A stretch of 64,000 nt of DNA from Rhodothermales bacterium (GTDB taxonomy: Bacteria; Bacteroidota; Rhodothermia; Rhodothermales; VXPQ01), in assembly GCA_022825385.1 (NCBI GenBank), contig JAJDWX010000012.1, positions 148,004-212,003 of the forward strand. Direction: 5' to 3'. Under the pieces are notes generated by a model. The model saw nothing but the letters and a program-made list of their open reading frames with translations, was not told the origin of the DNA and searched no databases. Shown in pieces: positions 52,890 to 64,000 of this stretch (its first letter is position 1; each line of letters begins with the position of its first letter). The translations under genes and the position numbers were made by a program.

Positions 52890-53414
52890 ATGATCAAAGC
52901 ATATGGACGCCTCTGGAAGCGCGAACTCGTAAACTGGCGTAATAGCGGGTTATACGGAACCTTTCAATACACACCAAAAAACGCGCAGAAGGCAAAAACG
53001 GTAGAAACTAACTGCTGGAGCCAGAGAGGCATTTATGTTCTTTATGAAGGCTATGAACCGGTATATGTTGGCCAAGCTGGAACCAAGGCTAATGCGAGCA
53101 TAGGGAATCGATTAAAAGATCATACAAGGGGTTCTTTTCAAGACCGATGGAATCGGTTTTCGTGGTATGGAATATGCACCATCAACACTACGAATGGAAT
53201 AGTTAAAGACATAGCGAAGCAAACCACTGTACAACCCGACCAATTTATTAACGATTTGGAAGCCATAGCAATTTTCGTTAGCGATACAGAAAACAAACTA
53301 TCTGGAAAGTTAAAAGCGCGCAAGGTTGAACAAAAACCATACGCTGACGCCCCCGTGTCCGAGCTGTCCGACCGGACGTTGCTCGAAAAGATATTCGAAC
53401 GCCTGGACAAATGA
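52890..53414 (+). CDS. GIY-YIG nuclease-domain protein
   Basis: A 174-residue protein. The GIY-YIG core shows RGIYVLYEGYEPVYVGQAG (GIY at residues 47-49, YVG at 59-61), then IGNRLKDHTRG with R74 and H78, and a candidate catalytic Glu at E124 (NDLEAIAIF). These match the order of the GIY-YIG endonuclease fold (GIY, YVG, Arg, Glu). The gene stands alone, without a methyltransferase. Base composition is more AT-rich than the neighbours, suggesting transfer. It might be a restriction or repair nuclease, or a domain used in defence; the target is unknown. ATG at 52890; an earlier in-frame start overlaps the previous gene end. Confidence 0.75.
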   Translation: MIKAYGRLWKRELVNWRNSGLYGTFQYTPKNAQKAKTVETNCWSQRGIYVLYEGYEPVYVGQAGTKANASIGNRLKDHTRGSFQDRWNRFSWYGICTINTTNGIVKDIAKQTTVQPDQFINDLEAIAIFVSDTENKLSGKLKARKVEQKPYADAPVSELSDRTLLEKIFERLDK

Positions 53415-53644
53415 TGATGCAAAAGTAACCATTATCCCAGATCAGTGGGTATGAGGGTCTCCTGTAATCTGTGTAAACGCAGACACCCCTTCATTTTCCC
53501 AGCGAACCGCCTGCACAAGGGCCGCTAATTCAATTCCAAACGCGACCAAGCCACGGGCTATCCCCAGACAGGCGAAGCGCCCCAAAACGCATTGCCCCAG
53601 CTTATAAAGCGTCCGCCCGCCCCCATCGAAGAGCGCGGAGTCGC

Positions 53645-53848
53645 TCAGGTAAAATACCCCCCAATCACGGCGGCCAGGAGCAGTAAGGCGGCGCCGTACA
53701 ATTGCCGGGTAAGGCGGGTTTCGAGGCGGGCAATCTCTGCGCGGACAAAATCCTGCGTAGCAAGCGGCGCAGGCGCGGTTGGGATTTCGGGCGTACTCAT
53801 GGCACTCATTGGCTTGATGGTTTGGGTTGATTGAGTATATGTTCGCAT
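53645..53848 (-). CDS. Very small coiled-coil membrane protein
   Basis: 67 residues: a Thr/Pro-rich start (MRTYTQSTQTIKPMSAMSTP), a short coiled coil (ATQDFVRAEIARLETRLTRQ) and a membrane helix (LYGAALLLLAAVIGGYF). The block T-[QK]-DFVR-x-EI-x-x-L is shared with paralogues A and B at 49192-50042, so it is a short relative that has lost the repeat rod. Function unknown. Confidence 0.6.
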   Translation of the reverse strand: MRTYTQSTQTIKPMSAMSTPEIPTAPAPLATQDFVRAEIARLETRLTRQLYGAALLLLAAVIGGYFT

Positions 53849-53922
53849 CGTCAAAGCGGTTCCCCAAAAACCATCCATTTTTCCAGACGCCCCGCAAACA
53901 ATTCCAACCCCCAAAATCCCCC

Positions 53923-55623
53923 CTACATCTTCGCCGAAGCCAGCGGCGCGAGCCGTCGGCGACGCGAGGGACGCGGCGAGGCCATCATATCCTTTTCCCG
54001 GGCGAACGTCGCGCACGCCGCCACAAAGGAACGGAACAGCGGGTGCGGGCGCGCCACGGTGCTCTTGTATTCGGGATGGAATTGCACGCCCACAAACCAG
54101 CGATGCGCGGGCAATTCCACGATCTCCACAAGGTCGCGCCCCGGATTGACCCCCGTGAAGCGCATGCCGTGTTCGAGCAATTTGTAGCGCAGCACATTGT
54201 TCACTTCATACCGGTGCCGGTGCCGCTCGGACACTTCGAGGGTATCGTAAATCTCTGCGACGCGGGAGTCTTCTGTCAGGCGGCATTCGTACGCCCCAAG
54301 CCGCATGGTCCCCCCCTTGTCCGCAATCCGCTTCTGCTCTTCCATAATGTCGATGACCGGGTGGGCCGTATCCGGGTCGAACTCCGTGGAATGGGCGTCC
54401 TCCCAACCGCAAACCTGCCGCGCGAATTCTATGACGGCGCACTGCATGCCAAGGCATATCCCGAAGAAAGGAATGTCGTTTTCGCGGGCGTAGCGTACGC
54501 AAGCGATCTTCCCGTCGATGCCCCGGTCGCCAAAGCCCGGCGCAATCACCACGCCCGCCACCTCCCCAAGCAACTCGCCCACATTGCCTTCCGTGACGTC
54601 GTCGGACAGGACATACCGCAGATTGACGTGCACCCCGTTCGCCGCCCCCGCCAGAATAAAACTTTCGGTGATGGACTTGTAGGCGTCCTGGTGCTCCACA
54701 TACTTGCCCACCAGCGCAATGCGCACGGCCCCCTCCGTATTCTTCAGCGTTTTCAGGAAACCGATCCACTCCTGCATGCCCGCCGAATCCGAAATCGTCG
54801 CCGCCCCGTTCCCGGACGACATGCCCAGCCGCTCGAACACGATATCGTCCAGTCCCTCCTCCGCCAAAAGCAGGGGCACTTCGTAGATGGACTCCGCATC
54901 CCGGCTCGCAATCACCGCCCGCGGCTCCACGTTACAGAAAAGGGCGATTTTTTTCCTCAATTCCGCATCCAGGGGCCGTTCCGACCGGCACACCAGAACG
55001 TCCGGCTGCAACCCGTACGACAGCAGCGTTTTTACGGAATGCTGCGTCGGCTTGGTCTTGAGTTCGCCCGCCGCCGCCAGAAACGGCACCAGGGTCAAAT
55101 GCACGTCCAGCGCGTTCCGCGCGCCGATTTCGTACCGAAGTTGCCGAATGGCTTCAAGATAAGGCAGGCTTTCGATGTCGCCTACCGTGCCCCCGATTTC
55201 GGTAATCACCACGTCGTACCGCCCCGTATCGCCAAGCGTCCGCATCTGTTGCTTGATCTCGTCGATCACGTGGGGCACCACCTGCACGGTCTTGCCCAGA
55301 TACGCCCCGGAACGCTCCTTGGTAATCACCTCAAGATAAATGCGCCCGGTCGTGACATTGTTGGCCTGGCTCATCGGCCGCCCCAGGAACCGCTCGTAAT
55401 GCCCCAGGTCCAGATCGGTCTCGGCCCCGTCTTCCGTTACGTACACCTCCCCATGCTCATAGGGGTTCATCGTCCCGGGGTCTACATTGATGTAGGGATC
55501 GAGCTTCAGAATGGTGACGCGCAGCCCCCGCGACTCCAGCAGCCGCCCCAGCGACGCGCAGACGATCCCTTTGCCCAGCGACGACGTAACGCCTCCTGTA
55601 ACGAAGATATATTTTGTCTGCAT
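53923..55623 (-). CDS. pyrG: CTP synthase
   Basis: A 566-residue enzyme making CTP from UTP with glutamine nitrogen. The synthetase domain begins [20 protein letters not shown] (P-loop), with [20 protein letters not shown] and [20 protein letters not shown]. The glutaminase domain has [31 protein letters not shown] (nucleophile Cys in GICLGMQ) and a C-terminal catalytic pair in VQFHPEYKS. The ATG at 55623 matches the family start exactly. The C-terminal end is Arg/Ala-rich. Confidence 0.97.
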   Translation of the reverse strand: MQTKYIFVTGGVTSSLGKGIVCASLGRLLESRGLRVTILKLDPYINVDPGTMNPYEHGEVYVTEDGAETDLDLGHYERFLGRPMSQANNVTTGRIYLEVITKERSGAYLGKTVQVVPHVIDEIKQQMRTLGDTGRYDVVITEIGGTVGDIESLPYLEAIRQLRYEIGARNALDVHLTLVPFLAAAGELKTKPTQHSVKTLLSYGLQPDVLVCRSERPLDAELRKKIALFCNVEPRAVIASRDAESIYEVPLLLAEEGLDDIVFERLGMSSGNGAATISDSAGMQEWIGFLKTLKNTEGAVRIALVGKYVEHQDAYKSITESFILAGAANGVHVNLRYVLSDDVTEGNVGELLGEVAGVVIAPGFGDRGIDGKIACVRYARENDIPFFGICLGMQCAVIEFARQVCGWEDAHSTEFDPDTAHPVIDIMEEQKRIADKGGTMRLGAYECRLTEDSRVAEIYDTLEVSERHRHRYEVNNVLRYKLLEHGMRFTGVNPGRDLVEIVELPAHRWFVGVQFHPEYKSTVARPHPLFRSFVAACATFAREKDMMASPRPSRRRRLAPLASAKM

Positions 55624-55636
55624 GGATCCCCCCGGT

Positions 55637-56503
55637 TTAAGATGTAACGGCAGGGCGCGCCCCGCGGTTTCCATGCGCGGCGGCTGTTTTCTTGCGGGCG
55701 ACGAGAATCAGCCCCGTGCCGGTTTCGTTGCGCGTACGCGTGTCGAGCGCGTTCAGCAACAATCCCGCCGGCAACGCCGCAAGGTAATACACAGGGAGCG
55801 CGGCGAACGCCAGGCGCGTGGCGGACAAAAGGCGCATGGGCCATTTGACGAGGATGCGCCAGGCTATCGAACCGAACGTGCCGTAGGTATACCGGGCCCG
55901 CACCGTTTCCAGGCCCGCCTCCGCCATCTTGTCCCGCAACGCTTCGAGGCCGTATCCGGGGCGCACGTGCTCGCCGATAAACCCTTCCTCGCCGTGCGCC
56001 TGCGTATCCGACCCGCCCTGGTCCGAGGGCGTATTGACGATGACATGCCCGCCTTCCCGGAGCATCTGCGCGAAATTGCGAAAAACGGCGCGGTCGTCCT
56101 CGATATGCTCCATCACATCCACCGAAACGATGAGATCGAACGTCTCGTCGAGGGGCGGGCCGGTCAGGTCGTATTCGAGAAACGCCATGCGACGACCCAG
56201 CGCCGTCCGCTCCGCAAACCGCCTCAAATCGTCCAGATAATCCGACTTCACGTCCACGGCCAGCACCCGCGCCCCCGGAAACCGCCGCGCGATATACGCC
56301 GCATACTGTCCGAACCCCGTCCCCGCATCCAGCACCTCCGCAGGCGCTCCCGCCCGCGCAGACCGGAGCAACGCATGCAGTTCCCGGCGCACGTACCAGG
56401 ACCGCAAGAACACGGCGTGCAAGAGCGCGAAAAACAGGCGCTGCAACACGGGATGAATACGGAAAAACCTCCCCAGCGCATCCTTGATCGGATCGTATTC
56501 CAT
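55637..56503 (-). CDS. Class I SAM-dependent methyltransferase
   Basis: A 288-residue protein with [20 protein letters not shown] (motif I, about residue 58), [20 protein letters not shown] (acidic loop), [16 protein letters not shown] and [17 protein letters not shown]. The C-terminal third has hydrophobic segments ([20 protein letters not shown]), so it may sit on the membrane. It resembles methyltransferases of surface-glycan or lipid modification. Its neighbours are pyrG (13 bases downstream) and two glycosyltransferase genes, which supports a glycan role. Substrate unknown. Confidence 0.8.
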   Translation of the reverse strand: MEYDPIKDALGRFFRIHPVLQRLFFALLHAVFLRSWYVRRELHALLRSARAGAPAEVLDAGTGFGQYAAYIARRFPGARVLAVDVKSDYLDDLRRFAERTALGRRMAFLEYDLTGPPLDETFDLIVSVDVMEHIEDDRAVFRNFAQMLREGGHVIVNTPSDQGGSDTQAHGEEGFIGEHVRPGYGLEALRDKMAEAGLETVRARYTYGTFGSIAWRILVKWPMRLLSATRLAFAALPVYYLAALPAGLLLNALDTRTRNETGTGLILVARKKTAAAHGNRGARPAVTS

Positions 56504-56547
56504 GGATCGTAAAGACGGGTTGCAAGAATGGGGTGTAAAGACGGGGG

Positions 56548-57702
56548 TTAGTCCAGCATATTTTCCAGCGAATCCAGCAAACGCCCCCAGGAAAAGCGCT
56601 CCCGCTCCCGGCGCGCCCCTTCCGCAAAGGCAGCCTCCCGGCCTTCTTCGAAATAGCGGATGATCGCATCCGCCAGCGCTTCGGGATCGCCGGGCGGCGT
56701 CACATACCCGGATACGCCGTCCGCCACCGCCTCGGCCAGCCCGCCCACGTCCGTCGTCACCACGGGCCGCTCGAAATGCCAGGCCGTCTGCACCACGCCG
56801 CTCTGCGTGGCCGAATCGTAGGGCTGCGCCACCAGGTTCGCCGCCGAAAAATACAACCCCACTTGGCTTTCCGGGATATATTCTCCCCGCACCAGCACGG
56901 CGTCCTCAAGGCCCAGCGACGCGATCAGGTCGCGGTACGCCCGTTCGTCCTCGTAAAATTCTCCCGCAATCACAAGCCGGGCGGCAGGGCGGCGGGCCAG
57001 CACCCGGGGCAAGGCGCGCAGCAACGTACGCAACCCCTTGTACGCCCGCACGAACCCGAAGAAAAGCAACACCTCGGCGTCCTCCGGGATGCGAAGCCGC
57101 CGCCGGGCCTCCCCGCGCGGAATCGGGTCGCCAAAATGTCCGTAGACCGGATGCGGGGCCCTATGCACGGGCGCGTCCACGCCCAGCGCCTGCAAATCGG
57201 CGGCCACCAGGTCGGACAGCGCCAGCAGCCCGCCGCATTGCTTCAGAAAATACCCCGCCAGCGGCGAAACGAAGCCATGGCGCCGCTCGTGCGGATACAC
57301 ATTATGCACGATCGCCGCCACCCGAACGCCCCGCGCCGCCAGCCGCCGCGCCATCGCCCCGTACGCAGGCGCGAAAAAGGGCGTCCAGTACTGAAACAGG
57401 GCGGCCGCCGGGCGCTGCTCCGCAATCTTCCGCGCCGCGGCGATCCACGTAGCTGGTCCTATGGAATCGATCAGGCGATGGGTATCCGGCGCGACGGGCC
57501 GCCCCGCGTCGAATTGCGACGTTCCGGGAAAAAGCATCTTCGGATATTGCCTGCGGAACGTGGCCATGTACACCGACCAGTCCCGGCGGCGCAGCCCCTC
57601 CGCCACCGTGTCGGTAAACTGGGCGATCCCTCCCCGGAAAGGCGCGGCGGGCCCCACAAGGGCAATCCGGCGGCAGGTGCGTTCGGAGACCTCGGCGCGC
57701 AT
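56548..57702 (-). CDS. Glycosyltransferase family 4 (GT-B)
   Basis: A 384-residue protein. N-terminal GT-B half: RRIALVGPAAPFRGGIAQFT. Donor half: EVLLFFGFVRAYKGLRTLLR (about residue 215), RLVIAGEFYEDERAYRDLI, VRGEYIPESQVGLYFSAANL and the C-terminal family mark PVVTTDVGGLAEAVADGVSG. It likely adds a hexose to a lipid-linked or surface glycan. Preceded by the GT2 gene and followed by the methyltransferase gene, so probably one glycan pathway. Confidence 0.88.
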   Translation of the reverse strand: MRAEVSERTCRRIALVGPAAPFRGGIAQFTDTVAEGLRRRDWSVYMATFRRQYPKMLFPGTSQFDAGRPVAPDTHRLIDSIGPATWIAAARKIAEQRPAAALFQYWTPFFAPAYGAMARRLAARGVRVAAIVHNVYPHERRHGFVSPLAGYFLKQCGGLLALSDLVAADLQALGVDAPVHRAPHPVYGHFGDPIPRGEARRRLRIPEDAEVLLFFGFVRAYKGLRTLLRALPRVLARRPAARLVIAGEFYEDERAYRDLIASLGLEDAVLVRGEYIPESQVGLYFSAANLVAQPYDSATQSGVVQTAWHFERPVVTTDVGGLAEAVADGVSGYVTPPGDPEALADAIIRYFEEGREAAFAEGARRERERFSWGRLLDSLENMLD

Positions 57703-57718
57703 AATCCCCTGATTCAGT

Positions 57719-58690
57719 TCAATCCGCCGGAGGCAGGGTGGCCATCACGCGGTACGAATGGGTGCGCTCCATGCGGGGACGAATGATCATCTCGCCCAGC
57801 AGGCCGGTCGTGAACATTTGCACGCCCACCACGATCATCAAGGCGCCAAACAGCAGCAGCGGCCTGTCCCCGATGGGATTTCCGAAAACGATCTTTTCGA
57901 TGGAAAGCCACAGCGAAAGCGCCAGTCCGACAACAAACGCCAGCGTCCCGAACGCGCCGAAAAAGTGCATCGGGCGGGCCGCGAACCGGGTCAGAAACGT
58001 TACGGAAATCAGGTCCAGAAACCCCTTGACGAACCGATCCAGGCCAAACTTGCTGCGCCCGTAGCGCCGCGCCCGATGCTCTACCGGAAGTTCGGAAATG
58101 CGATCGTACCCTTCCCATTTGGCGAGCAGCGGAATATACCGGTGCAGTTCGCCGTAGACGCGCACGCTCTTCACCACGTCCTGCCGATACGCTTTCAGTC
58201 CGCAATTGAAATCATGCAGGGGGACCCCGGAAATAATGCGCGTAACCCGGTTGAAGAATTTGCTGGGCAGGCGCTTGCTCAGCGGGTCGCGGCGGGTCTT
58301 TTTCCAGCCGCTTACCAGGTCGAATCCTTCTTCGAGCCGGGCGATCAGCCGGGGAATTTCCGCGGGCTTGTCCTGCAAATCGGCGTCCATCGTGACAACG
58401 TATTCCCCGCGCGCCTGCTCGAATCCAAGGGCCAGCGCCGCCGACTTGCCGTAGTTGCGACGCAAGCGCAGGCCCGCCATGCGCGCGTCCTCCTTGTGCA
58501 GCCGCGCGATGGCTTCCCAGGAAGCGTCCCGGGACCCGTCGTCCACGAACCAGACCTCGAAACGATACCCGCCGCCTTCGCAGGCAGACCGAATCTCCCG
58601 GGCCAGTTCAGGCAGGGAATCCGCCTCGTCGTACACGGGCACGACCACGGAAACGTCGAGAGAATCCTGTTGATCGAAAGAGTCCAACAT
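57719..58690 (-). CDS. Glycosyltransferase family 2, polyprenyl-phosphate type
   Basis: A 323-residue membrane-linked enzyme. The GT-A domain has VSVVVPVYDEADSLPELARE, VWFVDDGSRDASWEAI (nucleotide Asp), RRNYGKSAALALGFEQARGE and TMDADLQDKPAEIPRLI (DxD in MDADLQD). Two membrane helices follow (GTLAFVVGLALSLWL and LLLFGALMIVVGVQMFTTGL). This is the layout of dolichyl/undecaprenyl-phosphate glucosyl- or mannosyltransferases (GtrB/ArnC-like). It likely makes lipid-linked sugar for glycan modification at the outer face. ATG at 58690; the longer open frame upstream is antisense of gyrB. Confidence 0.9.
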   Translation of the reverse strand: MLDSFDQQDSLDVSVVVPVYDEADSLPELAREIRSACEGGGYRFEVWFVDDGSRDASWEAIARLHKEDARMAGLRLRRNYGKSAALALGFEQARGEYVVTMDADLQDKPAEIPRLIARLEEGFDLVSGWKKTRRDPLSKRLPSKFFNRVTRIISGVPLHDFNCGLKAYRQDVVKSVRVYGELHRYIPLLAKWEGYDRISELPVEHRARRYGRSKFGLDRFVKGFLDLISVTFLTRFAARPMHFFGAFGTLAFVVGLALSLWLSIEKIVFGNPIGDRPLLLFGALMIVVGVQMFTTGLLGEMIIRPRMERTHSYRVMATLPPAD

Positions 58691-58731
58691 GTTGCTGCGG
58701 GCGCTTTCCCGTTGCGTTCTTCGCGGGTGCG

Positions 58732-61184
<2,453 letters not shown>

Positions 61185-62375
61185 ATGACAGATCAAGGCG
61201 AATCGATCAGTCTGGCGGAACCCATGCTGATACGCGGCGGGTCAACGCATCGCACCGCCCTGACGGACCTGGCGCTTACGCTGGCGACGAAATCGGCCAG
61301 CCTCCGCCGCAGCCTGCCCAAAGGCATACTCGGCGGCCTCGCCAACCTCGTGCGGGCAATGAATTGCTACTACAGCAATCTGATCGAAGGACATCGTACG
61401 CACCCCGTCGATATAGAACGCGCGCTCAGGAAGGAGTACAGCGACGACGCCGAAAAGCGGAATCTCCAGCTGGAATCCGAGGCCCATATCATCGTCCAGC
61501 AATGGATCGACGAGGGTGGATTAACGGGGCGCGAAACGACCGTGGACGGCCTCATGGAGATTCACCGGCGGTTCGTCGAACGGCTGCCCGAAGCGTTGCT
61601 CTGGGTGGAAAACCCGGAAACCGGGGAGCGAAAACAGGTAATTCCTGGCGCCCTGCGGGATCGCTACGTAAGGATCGGACGACATATTCCGGTAAGCCCC
61701 GGCGCATTGCCCCGCTTCATGGAACGTTTTGAAACCGTCTATAGCCGGCTCGGCAAGACGGACCGCATCCTTGCCGCCGCAAGCGCGCATCACCGGCTTC
61801 TGTGGATTCACCCGTTTCTGGATGGCAACGGGCGCGTCGCTCGCCTGATGTCCCACGCCATGTTGCTGGAAACGCTGGATACGGGCGCTCTCTGGTCGAT
61901 CGCCAGGGGACTGGCCCGCAACGAAACGGATTACAAGAGCCATCTCATGGCGTGCGACATGAAACGCCGCAACGATTTTGACGGCAGGGGCCATTTGAGC
62001 GAGGAAGCGCTTGCGAAGTTCACGCGCTTTTTCCTGAATACGTGCATTGACCAGGTGGATTTCATGGCGAGCCTCTTGCAGCCCGAACGACTGCGCCACC
62101 GCATTCTGATCTGGATCGAAGAGCAAATTCGGATGGACGCATTGCCCAAACAATCCGGCATGGTGATCGAAGCCGTCCTGTACCGCGGCGAATTGCCGAG
62201 GGGGGACGTAGCGCAAATCGTCGATACGGGCAAGCGACAGGCCCGGCGCATCGCATCCGCCCTCGTCGAACAGAACGTACTGGCCTCGGAAAGTTCGCGC
62301 GCGCCGCTGCGCCTGACGTTCACGGCCCAATACGCGGCGCGCTGGATGCCGGGGTTGTTTCCGGAGCGGGCCTAA
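61185..62375 (+). CDS. Fic-domain AMP-transferase
   Basis: A 396-residue protein. The Fic core HPFLDGNGRVARLMSHAMLL (residues 209-220 the motif proper) matches HxFxDGNGR, the AMP-transfer site, and the H209 is present. The N-terminal helix has SNLIEGH (S64 to G69), matching the self-inhibitory motif (S/T)xxxE(G/N), so it should be an intramolecularly inhibited Fic. The C-terminal part (LYRGELPRGDVAQIVDTGKR) is a winged-helix-like domain. It may modify a host-cell or own protein, or act as toxin-like regulator; the target is unknown. Its stop overlaps the convergent gene by 4 bases. Confidence 0.9.
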   Translation: MTDQGESISLAEPMLIRGGSTHRTALTDLALTLATKSASLRRSLPKGILGGLANLVRAMNCYYSNLIEGHRTHPVDIERALRKEYSDDAEKRNLQLESEAHIIVQQWIDEGGLTGRETTVDGLMEIHRRFVERLPEALLWVENPETGERKQVIPGALRDRYVRIGRHIPVSPGALPRFMERFETVYSRLGKTDRILAAASAHHRLLWIHPFLDGNGRVARLMSHAMLLETLDTGALWSIARGLARNETDYKSHLMACDMKRRNDFDGRGHLSEEALAKFTRFFLNTCIDQVDFMASLLQPERLRHRILIWIEEQIRMDALPKQSGMVIEAVLYRGELPRGDVAQIVDTGKRQARRIASALVEQNVLASESSRAPLRLTFTAQYAARWMPGLFPERA

Positions 62376-63757
62376 TATTCCGCAATCGCTTCCCAAGCCT
62401 GGGCCGCGGTTTCCCACGCCTCTGCCGCCTTATTTGCCAAGTCCTTGAGACCACCGGTATTCTGCCCGGAAGCCCGCTGCATATCCGAAGCGTTCGTGCG
62501 CGCCCGCAAAGCGTGTAGATGCGCTTCTGAGGCGGTCTCTTGCGCAAAAGAAGCCCACTCCCAGGCCCTTGAAGCATTCACTCGCTCACCCGCTGCTTTT
62601 GCTTTCTCGTCTGAATTCTGACCATCGTATGCAACAAAATAATAATCCGCTTCGGCATCCCATGCCTGCGCTTGCGTTTCGTACGCCGCCACGACGGCCT
62701 CCCATTCGAGCTTCGCCTCCGTCATTCGCCGTTCGCGCTCTGCCTCCGCCTCTGCCTCTGCCACTCGTCGTTCACGAATCCACCGGATCTTCGTCGCCCT
62801 TGCCTCCGCCGCTAGCCTTGCCTCTGCCGAAAACGTTTCCCGCTTCCCTTTCGTCTTGCCCTGCTCCTTTTCCGCTTTTTCCCATGCCCGTAACGCCTTC
62901 TCCCAAGCCTGCGATGCGTTTTTCCACGCCTGCGCCGCATGCGAAACCCGCTCCTGCATCTGTTCCACACGTTTCAACGTCTCCCAATCATTGTCATATT
63001 TATATCCCCCTATCTCTAAAGCATACTCCTCCCACCCCGAAGTTGCCTTTTGCGCCTCGGAAATATACTCCTGTGCCTCGGAAATATATTCCTGTACCCC
63101 GGAAACATACTCATGCGCGTACGAGATATACTCCCGCGCCTGCGAAGCCCCCTCACGTGCGTACGAAGCATTCTCCCGCGCCTCCAAAGCGTACTGCCTT
63201 GCATTTGAAGCAGTCTCTCGCGCACCCAGAGCAGTCTCTCGTGCATTCAGGGCAAACGCCCCCGCTCGCCAAGCATTTTTCCGATACCGCAAGCCCCAAT
63301 CCGAAAACATCGAGACAACCTCATAGCGTTGTGCTAAATGAGTCATAGTCTGAATCGATTGCTCACTCATTCGCCTTCCCCACGCACTCGACCCTATAGC
63401 CTCATGCCAGGATCTCATAAACATTGAATAACGCTCCACCCCCTGTTGCATATCCAAAGCCGCCAGCTGCTTCCTCCCCGCTTTCTCCGCTTCCGACAAC
63501 GTTTCCCACTCCTGCGCCTGCATTTCCCACGCTTGGGCCTCCGCCGTCGCTATTTCCGCACCCGCGTCAAACTCCAGTGCCAATACTTCCGATGTCCTCC
63601 CCGAAGCTACCGCAGCCCACGCCAATTCCTTCCATGCCTCTTCTTCCGCTTCGAATGCCTCCGCAACCTTATTTTGTAGCGCAGTTTGCGCTTGGACCTT
63701 GACGGGTAAGGCCACCAGCGTCAGGGCCGCCGCAAGGAACAGGATTCGGGGATTCAT
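62372..63757 (-). CDS. Secreted Ala-rich heptad-repeat protein 2
   Basis: A 461-residue paralogue of the protein at 51329-52837. The signal region MNPRILFLAAALTLVALPVK, then VQAQTALQNKVAEAFEA, is closely similar to the first protein (MKTRILLFAAALTLAVLPAQ, then LLQEKVAKAFES). From about residue 165 runs of seven-residue units appear (ALEAREN, ASYAREG, ASQAREY, ISEAQEY), then a non-repeat bridge (about 245-260), then Ala/Glu/Trp/Arg helix blocks (AWKNASQAWEKALRAWEKAE, RRVAEAEAEAERERRMTEAK). The order is reversed relative to the first protein: heptads in the middle, Ala/Trp blocks near the end. Probably a coiled-coil rod outside the inner membrane; family not recognised. Confidence 0.8.
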   Translation of the reverse strand: MNPRILFLAAALTLVALPVKVQAQTALQNKVAEAFEAEEEAWKELAWAAVASGRTSEVLALEFDAGAEIATAEAQAWEMQAQEWETLSEAEKAGRKQLAALDMQQGVERYSMFMRSWHEAIGSSAWGRRMSEQSIQTMTHLAQRYEVVSMFSDWGLRYRKNAWRAGAFALNARETALGARETASNARQYALEARENASYAREGASQAREYISYAHEYVSGVQEYISEAQEYISEAQKATSGWEEYALEIGGYKYDNDWETLKRVEQMQERVSHAAQAWKNASQAWEKALRAWEKAEKEQGKTKGKRETFSAEARLAAEARATKIRWIRERRVAEAEAEAERERRMTEAKLEWEAVVAAYETQAQAWDAEADYYFVAYDGQNSDEKAKAAGERVNASRAWEWASFAQETASEAHLHALRARTNASDMQRASGQNTGGLKDLANKAAEAWETAAQAWEAIAEY

Positions 63758-63860
63758 GGCTTTTCGGTTTCGTGAGTGGATACCTCTAAAATAACACCGG
63801 GTCCCTTACCCCGCAAAATCGAGGTCTAATTCCGCCTACGTCACCCCTGCTGGCCCACCG

Positions 63861-64000
63861 CTAACTGTGTAAACCCACTACATTATTCATTGGCAATTTG
63901 AGGGACTCGATGGGGGTTTGGTATTTGAGGCTGGCGTGCGGTCGATGCCAATTGTATCGGTGCAGCCACTGGGACAGGTATTCTCCTCGCTGTTTGGAAC
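63861..64000 (-). CDS. IS481-family transposase, C-terminal end (runs off window)
   Basis: On the minus strand the frame entering from the right reads QRGEYLSQWLHRYNWHRPHA, then SLKYQTPIESL and VVGLHS with stop at 63861. The HRYNWHRPHASLKYQTPIESL pattern is the end of the integrase-core domain of IS481-family transposases. The start lies beyond the window. The element end should lie between 63758 and 63860; I cannot place it without the other end. Confidence 0.8.
   Translation of the reverse strand, partial: SKQRGEYLSQWLHRYNWHRPHASLKYQTPIESLKLPMNNVVGLHS

Noticed and set aside
53442..53897. Minus-strand open frame of 151 codons overlapping the small membrane protein gene
   Set aside because: It overlaps 53645-53848 in another frame and has no start site or motif; only its last 70 codons look gene-like.

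Overview
The window is a GC-rich chromosomal segment that looks like Bacteroidota/Rhodothermota-type bacteria. The main clues are a PorX-type response regulator (a type IX secretion regulator), a Rho factor with a long Arg/Pro-rich insertion, a dcw cluster lacking murF, and promoter-like sequences of the form TTGACW-N16-TAnnTTG. Species cannot be named from the sequence alone. No rRNA or tRNA gene was recognised.

Left accessory region (1-7.5 kb). A complete IS1595-type element (102-3371) has 26-bp perfect terminal inverted repeats and an 8-bp target duplication. It carries a transposase, a small membrane protein and a DNA methyltransferase fused to an HNH nuclease domain. The fusion gene has an 11-C tract just after its start codon. 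The element sits inside a second methyltransferase-HNH gene, and removing it restores the reading frame exactly. That broken gene is followed by a related element end at 4034, so the disrupted gene is probably the passenger of an older element. The outer element ends one base before the first repeat of a 12-repeat CRISPR array (4036-4917). No cas operon is present. After an antiporter gene comes a lone cas6-like gene, and its ribosome-binding site lies in a hairpin that copies the core of the CRISPR repeat.

Housekeeping and accessory mosaic (7.6-33.6 kb). This holds paired bacterial PH-domain membrane proteins, a MerA-like flavoprotein, a biotin carboxylase, a DUF262/DUF1524 protein, an orphan HigA antitoxin with a probable HigB relic, and ruvA. 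A secreted amidohydrolase follows, preceded by four 19-bp palindromes. A small AT-richer island (three exported proteins) is bracketed by duplicated gene fragments. Then come an O-methyltransferase, a 12-bp tandem repeat array, pgm, porX-tsaE-folC (overlapping), rho-HAD phosphatase-TolC-mlaC, a glycosyltransferase and a large membrane protein.

Cell-wall and division cluster (33.6-48.9 kb, all minus strand): mraZ-rsmH-ftsL-ftsI-murE-mraY-murD-ftsW-murG-murC-ftsQ-ftsA-ftsZ, tightly packed with several ATGA overlaps. It starts from a promoter followed by MraZ-box-like repeats. It supplies lipid II synthesis from UDP-MurNAc onward (except MurF), septal synthesis and the Z ring.

Right region (49-64 kb). 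Two near-duplicate small coiled-coil membrane proteins are followed by a candidate structured RNA with a terminator. Next are a heptad-repeat secreted protein (its paralogue is at 62.4-63.8 kb), a GIY-YIG protein, pyrG, a methyltransferase with two glycosyltransferases, gyrB and a Fic protein. The 3' end of an IS481-type transposase lies at the right edge.
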